From the NCBI RefSeq assembly GCF_000002235.5, contig NW_022145612.1, forward strand, positions 16,608,809 to 16,672,808: 64,000 bases of DNA. Direction: 5' to 3'. The notes below the pieces were generated by a model, which worked only from the letters and a program-made list of their open reading frames with translations, ran no database searches and was not told where the DNA came from. How positions within the stretch are numbered: position 1 is the first letter of the stretch; each line of letters opens with the position of its first letter. The stretch comes from Strongylocentrotus purpuratus (lineage: Eukaryota > Echinodermata > Echinoidea > Camarodonta > Strongylocentrotidae). Both the position numbers and the translations under genes were made by a program. Shown piece by piece: positions 49,001 to 61,100 of the stretch.

Positions 49001-52000
49001 GCAGCTTACATGCTCACGGCAGTTATTTCTAATTTAAAAAAACTGCGAACAAAGTTTACAGATAAGCCACGTTTTCGCGAAAATTAGGGTAAAATACGTA
49101 CAGAAGCTACCTCCAATGAGCACGCACGCATACATTCCGTCCTGAGATTAATACGAAGGGATGCCGGCGATCATTGCTGTATTTGAGGAGATTTGATAAT
49201 TTTGTGGAAATTATCTCTTCGAAACTGCTCCTAGGGGATTTAGAGTTGTAATCCCTCGGTAGAGTTTTCCTGTTGAGAGCTAGGCCACTGACTTGGGGGA
49301 GATTACAACTCTCGTAGGATGCTTTAAGACCAGGGAATGTGATCCTTCCAGATTTGGGACGAGGGGAGAGAGAGAGAGAGAGTGAGATTCACCCTCCTTT
49401 GACCTTGATATGAGTTTTGATTTTGTTGTGATATTCGTAATTTGAAGGTTACGTAATGTATTAAAATTTATAATGTATTCCATATCTGCCATGCAATCTC
49501 ACTCTCCTTTCGCCTATGCTAAAAAGCAGGAACAATGTTTGGAGTTTTACAAATCTGAGATGCATGGTCCTACATCGTGTCAGTCAGTGTCTATGATATG
49601 GTGTAATATTGTAGGCCTGACAAAATTGAGCTTCAGAAAGACCATGAAGTGCTTCAAAAAAGTAAAAAAATCTTCGAGTGACCGGTTTAACCATACTCAT
49701 TTCCCCAATAGACTGTAGTATAAATACCCTTGGAAAACGGGTTTTGAAATTTCAAATTCCAATCATAAATATCTTGATAATCAAACATGCCATTGGCTTG
49801 TAAAAGTCATGGGATTCATTCTTGACCTAGAAGTTTATAATTAATTATGATTGCAGCATGAGGCAAACCTAGGATTTTGTTTAGAATCAAAGGCAAAGTT
49901 ACAATACCTTTAACCATAGGTTGTGTACAGTAGTAGATTGTATTACTCAAATTTGATCTTGCACATGACACATCATCGTAAGATTAATCAAGCAGTTTTA
50001 TATGTTACATATCAATCAAGTTTCAAATTCGAGTCCTATCACCACCCCGCCAAAAATGTCCAGGTCTATGTGAAATATGACTAAACCCCGCATCACAGTA
50101 TGTACACATCTTCCGTAGAAGTGTACTTACAAAATGTGACGTAATTGATCAACCTGTTATTTGGACTACTACCAGTTTAATTAATATATTCATAAAATTG
50201 TATTAACATGCCCGACAATGTTTTTATCTGGCAGGAAAGGTGACATTTTATCTTTATTGTTTTATTTCACTCTGAATGAAGGCGTTGACAACTAATCAAG
50301 ATGTATATGTATGTCAAATCACTACAAAAAATACTTTCACGTGTTAATAACGACCAGGATAAGACCGCTGCCTAGAATAATTGATGTAATTAAAAGATCA
50401 CTTAACGGTGCAAATAATGTTCCCCTGGTTCTTAAAAAGGATGAAACTTTTGGTCGCGACTGTAGTGGAGGTGTCGACGAATTATCCGTTAAGAACCCAT
50501 GCACGATAATGAATTAATATTTGTTTTCACCTGTTTTTTTCATGTCACATGCGGAGGCGAATTACAAGAGACAAAAATAGGACAAAGTGACGAACTTTCC
50601 TAATTCACTTTAATTTCTGCTGACCAAAAAAGTCCTTCAAGTTTGACTTCATGAGGTTCTGGTGAAAACCTCAAAAAACTGCAGGAGTTTACACTATTTT
50701 TGCGCGTAATTGAGTAGGATAAGGAAATAGTTAATCATTTTCATGCAGCAAAAGTTTTCTTGCGTTTGGCACTGTTCCTTCTATTATAATACCCCATCGC
50801 CTACTGGAACCGGGTTGTCCCTGTATTAAAGATAAGCTCCAGTACTGGTAAAAAAAAAAAATTAATTCTCACAGAATCAAACGAAACTTACACTGAATGT
50901 TCAAAATTACAAATAAATGACATGTGCCAAACAATTCGTCACTGTTTTCACGAAGTGACGGTAGTGAGGAAAATCCGCACACAAAGTGAATGCGATTTTC
51001 ATTCACTACCGTCACTTCGTGAAAATAGGGACGAATTTTGGAAGAAAATGTATACTGGCTGAGTAATGAGCATAGAAAGACAAGGAAATCAAGGTAGTAC
51101 TAGCCCCGACGCCATGTGTGTTGTCCCATATATAACTTCTATGTGAGTGCTTGTTACTTTACCAAGACTCGGTCAAATTTATTATGATTTTGATGACTCC
51201 AGAACCTTGCAGTGCACACCAATACTTACATGCTACATGATCAACTGTTTCTGATCCTTTCCACACCTTTTCTTTCACAATGTTATCGCATTACCAGTAC
51301 TAAAGTTTATCTTTAAGCCTATGGTAATGTATGAATTAAGTAGTCAACAGGTTAACAGTAAATAGAAGAATTCCTTTCATCTCGAGTTTTTGAATTACCA
51401 ATTGTAGTACTTTGCATTTCTACTAAATTCAGGGGTAGAAAGTATGTTGCTTTACAGATATATACCACAGTTTCCATGTTCTTAGAAAGATGCAGAAATA
51501 TATTTCAACGAATTACTTTATATTTCTTTATTGAGCCACTTTTGCCATTTTATGTATTCGGAGATTGAATTTTGAATATCTTATGTAAGTTGCTTTTTCA
51601 AGTTAACTTTGCTCATACGTTAAGAAAATAGAAGATCCGTATTTGTATTATTTAGCTACATTTGTGGCAGCCATATGCAATTTGTCGAGTGACGATAGAT
51701 CTAATGGAAGCAAGAGACGCATTTTTAGACACAGTTACCCTCCAAAACAGTCGATAATAACACGGTTTCCTTATCTTAATTTATGTCATTCCTGTATGTT
51801 AACTTGAGCCAAATGGGGTACGTGTACATAGATCGTGTGTTGAAGATATTTTGCATTTAAAATAGAAATACACTCAAAATAACGTGGAAAACACGGCACA
51901 AAATGATAAGTTTTATCGGAAGAACAATGGCCGACAGTTGAATAAATGTCATTTTTGTCTTGAAGTATAATTTATTTTATACGAACTATCCTAAACATAA

Positions 52001-52094
52001 TACCATTATGTGACATATTTGGGTGTTTTGCAATCATATTTTTGTCCGCAAAAGAAAGAAAAAGTATGTGGCTTTCCTAAAAAAAAATCATCGA

Positions 52095-52139
<45 letters not shown>

Positions 52140-55100
52140 AACTACTACTACTGATACTACTAGTATACTATACTATACTACTACTACAATACTACTATAC
52201 AATCATTCTACTACTACTTAAATTAATACTACAATTACTGACATTGCTTATCATCTTTTGTCTTATTATTCCTTTTTAATTAACTATATTATTATGTTCA
52301 ACTTGTCGGTTAAAACACCCTTGCCAGGAAGAGTTTTGATTTTCATAGGCCTCCATATTCTTTACCATATTCTTGCTTTACTTTTACGTCACATCTAGGC
52401 ATTTTTCTTCGCTTTATGTTATACGGCTACGTCTAAAAATATAATACTACTGATACCATGAATAATCATTTTCATACGAGTATCAAGATGACTAATTAAA
52501 AAAAAAAACGACAAACACACATAATCTCCTTGTCACTATTATAAAAAATTGTGATGTTAACTAGGATGACAGATTATGAACGGTCAGGAAAGACGAAGAA
52601 GAAAAGAGAATTGAGAAGAAGGCGCCAAGTTGACCCCCAATTCAATCACTTCTTATTACACAAACGATGTCCTATTTTAGTTGGCAGTCACGGCCAATAG
52701 AGGACCATGTCTGTGATACCGCTGACCAGGCTAAATGGGGACAGTCCAGATGACATGCTGGAGAGGAAGGAACCCATCAGAAGAATAACACACAATTGGT
52801 TCCAATTAGGGCTTGGAACCATGGTCCATTTCGACAAGGATTGTAATGATGTCCATCTAATTTGATCAGTTGTTTGTCCTTGCTTGTTCCGGGCCTGAAG
52901 AGGAATTGTTATAATTAAGAACAGTTAAAGATAATCTCCAGTTCTGGTAAAAAAAAAAAAAATTAATTCTCACAGAATCAAACGAAACTTACACTGAATG
53001 TTCAAGATTACAAATAAATGACATGTGCCAAACATTTTTGGAAGAAAATGTATACTGGCTGAGTAATGAGCATAGAAAGACAAGGAAATCAAGATAGTAC
53101 TAGCCCCGACACCATGGGTGTTGTCCCATATATAGCTTTCTGTGTACAGTGCTTGTTACTTTACCAAGACTCGGTCAAATTTATTATGATTTTGATGAAT
53201 CCAGAACCTTGCAGTGCACACCAATACTTACATGCTACATGATCAACTGTTTCTGATCCTTTCCACACCTTTTCTTTCACAATGCAATCGCATTACCAGT
53301 ACTAAAGTTTATCTTTAAATGATACCCTCATAAATAAATACACAAAAAGACCCAGTAAAATTATTTAATAGGCGTACTACAGTACATGAACTCAAAATGT
53401 CATTTGATATTATCATGAAATTAAAGACAGTATAAGGCCATTTAAAAGAAAAAACATGTTTAGCGTCCACGCCCGCTTCCTTTTGGGGGGCCGCCTCCAA
53501 ACTTTTGTTTTTTTTTTTGGAAATCTTTTATTTTTTTATTTTATTTTTTATTATTTTTTTTTTAAAAGAAAAACAACATGAAAAATACTGCTGAAATAGA
53601 TCTAATTCTGATTTTAAAAAGAAAAAAAAATGTTGGCGGCCATATTGAAAAATAGGCCGACTGTCAGGGAAAATGTACTGAGCGGCCATTTTAAAAGAAA
53701 AGAAGAAAAAAAAGGGCCTCCTCCTTCCTATTTTTCGAAAAAAACAGGACGCTAAACTTTTTTTTATTTTTTATTTGGCCTAAAATATTCACATCATAGA
53801 GTTCTATGCAAAGTCCTGTAATTTTACACGATCTCAGCAGTTTTTAATTGATGGCAGATGATAATGAAACGCAACTTACAATGTTGACATGCTAATTCCT
53901 CGAAGGAATTTGCAGTTTTTAGATCTAATTATTGTTTTCTCTAAAAAGAATGCGATTGTAGGAGTGCGCTGGTTTTGTTTGAATAAATCAATCTGCCAAA
54001 AGCTCTCATTGCCTACTGATATATAACTGACCTCGACTATTTATATAAACATTTGCATTGAAAACAAGTTTATTCGTCCATCAATGAAATCAAAGTCGTA
54101 TACCACGGCACGGATATCAAGTTTTAGCCCTGAACGTAGTATAAATGAAGAAACTTTGATGACTGATTAATACTGTCACTTAACACTACTTCACAGGCTG
54201 ATGCCAAACAGGCACACATAAATAGAAACGTCCCTGGTACTTACGACCTTTTTTTTTTGTTTCATGCTAATTGAAAGGACAGCGTTCTTTTAATCAAGAA
54301 ATCAAATATTTTTAAATGATCATTTCTTTACACTAGGACACAAGGCACATAGATGTTTGGTATTTATTCCAGAGGTCTTGTATACAAATAAAGACGAGAT
54401 GATTATAGACTCCTTCAATTTAAAGTCAGCCCTCTGCTTCTCTCCCTCTCCCCTCCCTTTCTTTGTCTACCGTGATTGCAAACTGCTACTGACCTACATA
54501 AGGACCTTCAGACCTTTATTCTTCGGAAATTTAATAGAACATTTTGAAGAAGAAAAAAATGCAAACATTTTTGGCACAATGTTTCAGTCTCCAAATAATG
54601 TCAATGACACGATTTTACTCAAAGATATATACAAAAATTATAATATGAGATTGATCTCAACAACCTTCGTTATATATTTGACTTGTAATGGATAAACAAT
54701 TGAATGTATGCATTTTATTTTTAAACCAGTAAATTCCTGTCAGGCAGTAGAGTTTTCTATACACAAATGTTTGTACCTAGTTTTAGAAACCATAACCTAC
54801 ACAACGACCACACGTACTCGTGCCATGGCCATGTTCTAAAGAAGGATATCACATTGAAGGAACTCAGTGATCAGCTTGTCAATCAATGATTACGATGTAG
54901 GTTGGTAATATGATTTAACCGTTGACATCATTCAATCCCTATTAGAATAGGAAGGCGTGGCTTCCTCGTAATTGAACGTTTCTCGCTCAACCTTAAACGT
55001 GTTTTCGCTGTGGAAAAAGCTAAATGAAGGATGCGTAACGCCGGGGAGCAGCCAACAAAAATATCGGAGAAAGTCCCCGTATGCTGAGGTGCCCCGGGCG

Positions 55101-58100
55101 TTGGAAACAAACGTGATATATTTGGTTCGTCCTAACACGTATACAATACCTCGATGTTTCAATCTGTAATCTTTCCGTTGAAATTAAATATAATGAAAAT
55201 ACACAGATAAGAAGTCAAGCCCGAAATCCAGGGAGCAGCACAGAAATGCTGTAGGAGAATCAGGAAATTAAACACCACAGATAAATCTGGATGAAATTAA
55301 TAGTGCAATATTGAGGTTACAACATGGGGGAAAGATAATTTCTTTCCATTCGATAAATATATTTTCATACCCCTTTCCCGCCTTTAGTCACGTTTAACTA
55401 TCAAAGTGAAGGGGTAGTTTATAGTAATCGTCTTGAATAAGTAGGTTTTTAGATCAAGATGCGAGATAAGATTTAAATTATCTAGTTACATTTTATTTTC
55501 AATAAAATGCACCATGGTCAATGGCTGTGCTTTCATCGTGGTGATGTTGCTTCGAGCAGTAAACATGGTAAATTATCCGAATCTTTTTACTGTTCATACT
55601 CGCTTTAAATGGCCCCTCTGTAAAAGCAGGAAAGATAAGAGCTAGATGTGAGATAAAACACTCGACAGCTGTAACAAGACTTGGCGAAATCGGGGCATCT
55701 AATCTTCTTTCTTCATGAGCAAAGTAATTTGTAAATATAGTTGTTCGCAATTGCACATGCAAACACGCACGTACACACACTTATACAACCATTTTTTTTC
55801 TAAATAATTATTTTCTCTCAAATCGAATACATCTTGTACAAATCATTCTTTACCAAACTGGATACATCGTACATTGATATTTTGGATTAAACATAAATTG
55901 CAATAATAAAAATAAAAACACACACACCTATATACTGCACACCCACACGCACTCACCATCACGCACAAACGCACTTACGCTCGCGCACATTATATATCAC
56001 TTATGATACCCTATTTTCCCCCAACGATGGAGACAAAGAGTGAGCAATTCTAGATAAAAAAAAATGTTTTATTTAGCGCATACTGCATTTAATTTTTGAA
56101 AAATTAATCGAAACTTGAAATCCATGGAAAAAAATATGCAATCCATATTTCTATCACGAACTAAACAAACATTCATTATAAATAAATGAATGCTCTTGAG
56201 TATAAAGTTGACCTTCATGACCGGCTTTGGAACAAATCTTTGACGATGTGAGATATTTCTAGTGACAGGTGCCGGCAACGAAATCTACCGATTATATGAG
56301 TAATTTTACCATATCGAGAGGGGGGAGGGGGGGGGGGGGGGGGGGTAATACAAGGGGAATATTTTCTGATTCATATTAAACCCGCAATCTGGAGTCTGAT
56401 CAAAGCTCTAAACACGAAGGAGCTGTATTTGATTACCGTCGGATCTCTGTAAATTCTTTGCTTTACAGCTATCTGATGAACCTAAAGTGAGTAATATCAC
56501 TTACCTTTATATACGACTAAATTATATCAAAAGACAATTTTTTATCATTTTTAGCGCGTCAAAACATGACGTCATTTTTTATAGGCTGAAATTATCCCGC
56601 GGTTCATTCAACTTTTATTTTTATTTCATCTCCCGTTCTGATCTCTCTTCCGTTACTGATTGATGCTTACTTTTTTACATGGCAGCAATGGCAGGATATG
56701 TCCTAGCCCAGGTTTTCACGAGAGTTCTTTCAAAGGTTATCCTGTGGTTGTGTGAAAAACTTGAACAAATCATTTGTTAATTCGTCCTGACATGGAGGAT
56801 AAGGTACCCTCCAAACTAGTACGATGTCAGTCTAACCTTATCTGTTCACAGATTTTTTAGAAAAATCTGCCAATAATTACCCGCACGAGGACACCAACAT
56901 AACAATTACTTTTGATTAGTATAGGAAAGGGCACAGTAAAATGATCCTGACACACTTTCATTGATATCATTATCGTAATAGTAATGAATGCAATGTTTAA
57001 GCTAGTTATATATGTTAACTTGCCATACAATATTAATCCAATTTGCTTGTAACTACACGTAGAAAAACGAGGCAGTGAGTCTTTACAAAACGAAATATAA
57101 TTGGAGCAGTGTCAGAGAATAGTTCATAACATAAAATGATTATGACCTGGTAGCAAAGTCCCTGGTTTTCACCTGTTCATATCATCATTGGCATTAGACC
57201 AACATTCACTAGATATGCTGTTGTCATGGTTCCGATAGGTATCTCACGGGTTTAACGTCGGGAAGGGATTAAAACTTCGAGGTATTCCACCTATTATCTG
57301 TCTCGATTAATACATAATGAACAGGTGTACTAATTGATCCACAAGAATGGTCTCATGCAGACCACGCATATTGGCCATTTATAGCAATAGAATAAAACAG
57401 TGAAACCGCTTGATGATGATGCGATGATGGGTACGGGAGTGATTAATGTCGAGAAACATACGTAATTCCCCAATGCCCGTTACACACACGATATATCATC
57501 ATTGCGATTGTGTTACTGCATGCGCTAATAAAACATATCAAAGCAATTTGTTGATACGCCAATGATTCAATGCACTGCTTGCTCTGTTTATTGTACAAAC
57601 GTTTTTTTTTCTTCTGCGATGTCATCGTCACATCGGCGTCATTGTGACTGCGTCAGTCTGTGACGCAGGCCTACGTTAGGCAAAACGACGTCTCATGTTC
57701 AAAGGACATTAACAAATCATTAGGAACTTTTAGATTTGCACGACGAGAACGTGGACTGTGACGTGTGACATCCCTTTATAAAGGCAATGTGACGTCCTTT
57801 GAAGGCACTGGCAGTGACGTCACATTGCTTTAAAAGGTTTTCACACGAGCAGTCCACGTTCTCGTCGTGCAAATCTAAAAGTCCCTAATATCTAAGAAAG
57901 AATCTGCGTCGTATGCGTTTACCTTGTTCAAAAATTGTGTTACAATTTTGGCAAGGGCTTTTATTTGCTTGATTTGTTTGTTTGTTTGTATTTCGTTCTT
58001 TATATACTCCTTTCCTATTTGAGTGCATTGAAACGTTCATTTAAATTAACATGAAATAAGGTTTGCCAGAAAAGCGTCAGGTTATAATTCAAGGATAATT

Positions 58101-61100
58101 TTCATCGCCGACCTGCTTAATCTAATTGCTTATCTAGATTTCCTTGCGATTTAAAATATCTATGCCCCCTTTTTTTTATATCAGAATATGCATCAAGATT
58201 TTTCAGCATGTTATAATGTTTTGTAATGTATAAGATATGTGATTTAAATACTACTACGATGATGATAAATAACATTTACATATTTCGTAGAATTTTCCCA
58301 GATAGGTCTAACACCACAAAAAATTATTTTAACAAGAGCAATCTATGCATCTTTTTGTCGAGCGTATGTTGTATAATGATTGAAATAACTAAATTCATGG
58401 ATTTTGTAATGTCCAGCATATCATCAATAAATGTTTGTTTTAAAATACAATTTATTTTTTTTTTTTTTTTATCTTTGCAGTGTCACCAATGTGCAAAGAA
58501 TACCAATGAGTGGTATACAGACCAAGAAGTTTCGATACATGACAAAGTGCAGTGTGTTTGGTGTAGCGATGTGCAGTAGATACAGGTTTGTCCCTCACGT
58601 AGTCATTGATATCACTTTGTAAAGTTGATTTAACTTAGGTGTAAAGTTTTATTATCTGCCTTTCATGAAGCAATTAACAAACACATCATTAATTTTTGTA
58701 GAGTGCACACGTGCTTATTTCTTCTCTGAATGGAATTGGGAAGTTTCATACAGAGGAATCATGGAACGATCAGGTGTTCAAATTAGCACTGAATAAAACC
58801 AGTACCAGTAATAATTTTATGAAATGTAGTAAAATACAAGTTATACTTTTGTTTACATCTCTCACTTCCCGTCACCTTTTCTTTTCTTTCTTTCCTTCCT
58901 CTGTCGATGTGTCTCTTTATTGTTTTATTCGTAACACATATTATTATCTTCTTCATTTCGGACTTCATCTTAAATTTTGATTCGTTTTGTTACCTCAATA
59001 GGCTTGTATACGTGAATGCCTTTCGTGAGCTGATATCGACTCAGTACGCTGTGCGACCTGGGTGTTGTAAAGGTTACCTCCAAGACGGTACTTTGTGTGT
59101 AGAGGCGCCACCAACGACAAGTAAGTTCTCATCTACTTTTAATAGTATTTCAAGATTTTTTTTCTACAGCAAACAAAACAACACTGAACAAGGCAATCTT
59201 GAATGAGTGAATTTTTATGCTGAACAGGGCCAGAAATCAGAATTAATATGAATCCGATGTAAACATTGTTTATAATGCATCTTCAGGTCGAATAGGTGAA
59301 AATTGTCATACAAAGATCCTAACGCCCCTGTATGTTGGGTAAAATCATAAAAATTGTACTTTCCCAATGCAGACAAAATGACCGAAGGTTTTGTGATATT
59401 TCCTTGAGGTCGCAGGCGGAAGTTGAAATATAATTGTTCGAGGGAAGGTATTAATTTGGAGATGAATACTGTGATGATATGTTTGAAAATACCCCTTCCC
59501 CCAACAAAAAAAAATCATCACAAACAAATGAAAAAGAGACTTTCATATAGCCTGCATTTTATTTGACCTAACTCATCAAAAGCATGGCAGATTCCGTTTG
59601 CCCTGACCATGTGCTAAAGAGATGTGAATCAGTTCCGGATCATGTGTGTGACATGTACGCGATCTCGATTGCACGTCAAACTATTCGCTAACCTCCTCTG
59701 GGGAAACATACAAACTATAATAAACGACTTACGTCTGTTTCATGAGGGTATGTGCAAATCAGCCCCGTGGGACCAGAGAGGAAGGGAAGGTGGTACGATG
59801 ATAGAATAGTTGAAGAGTGAGAACACGTCGTAGCTGTAGCCAATAATGCCTCTGGTCTCATCTTAAGTCCATGGGTGATTCAGTTTCCTCTGACTCGGTT
59901 GTGAACTGTGAATGGTAGTTCCGCATCTCTCATCCCCCCTTTATCTTGGAGCGAAATATGGAAACACGAACCCCCGTCTCGAGAATAGAATGGGACGTCT
60001 CCATGCTTCCATTCATGAGAATTAAAACCTGAAAAAAATAAATCATTGTGCGACATAGTTGCACAGTTGCCAGTTGCCTTTACTCATGGCAGTAGTCTAA
60101 CAAGATCAACGTTCGTGTGCAAGTCAAACCGATGACAGTATACGTGCTATAGAATTATAGTTCATTCTTTCAAGCTTGTTGAATCATATTTAAAAGAAAC
60201 AATATTGAGGGGCTTTGTAAAGCTTGAAAAAAGTGACAAGAGAATTAAAAAAAGGGCAAGCTACCAGCGGAATACAACAATTGTTATTGTTTTAAAGGGT
60301 ATATTCCGAAATTCGTTAATAATTCTCCGGGACAATCCTACAAACATTTATTCAAATCTAAAGAGGATTAACAAAAAAACAGGTATATCGACTAGGCATT
60401 GTTTGCAAACAAATATCGATGACATAAATCTACAATCAAATGAACAATAGCAGTAGGGGTTATCAAATTATTAAAATAATTACACTGACGAAGTATTCGT
60501 TTTCTTTAGGATTGCGTGGCCCTCGTAAAGCTGAACTTCTCTTGTCATTATCCTCATGCGCGCCACTTTTGTCATGATTCAACCCCTTGTCATCGGCTAA
60601 ATAATTTTATAATGTACTTTATCTTCATGATCTCACGTAGATAAGTTATCTTCTGATGAATCAAAATGTGATAGTTTTCACACATGGTGGATCATATAGC
60701 TTTATAGAGGGGGCAGGCATAATTCTTTCAGCGTCTAGTTAGGAATACGTGACATCGACAACAGGTTTTTCGATAGGGAATGACTGCAGACCTGGTTGAT
60801 CAGGGATCATCAAAAGGTTCACGTGGATCATTACACAACAAGTGATTCATCAACCCATTGTACAATTTTTCCCTATTTAGTTATATATTCATCGAAAGGT
60901 GTAAATAAAAGTAATGTACGTATGGAATGCACAAGAACTAAAAAGAGTCGAAGAGGGTCAAATACATTTTCCATAATCGGCCCTTTCTTTATCCCTAAGA
61001 GTTAGGACGAGCATTTCGTCAAATTTTTAAGTACAGGGGAAACTACTTCATGTTTCATTTTTTGCTTCATGATGCAAAAGAACATACCCCATCGCTCAAC

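Noticed and set aside
52010-52279. 89-codon Leu-rich frame resembling a membrane protein
   Set aside because: Translation of the (TAC)n microsatellite.
60205-60450. 81-codon plus-strand frame in intron 3 as an extra EMI gene exon
   Set aside because: AT-rich composition, no cysteines in an EGF pattern, no acceptor in the right phase.
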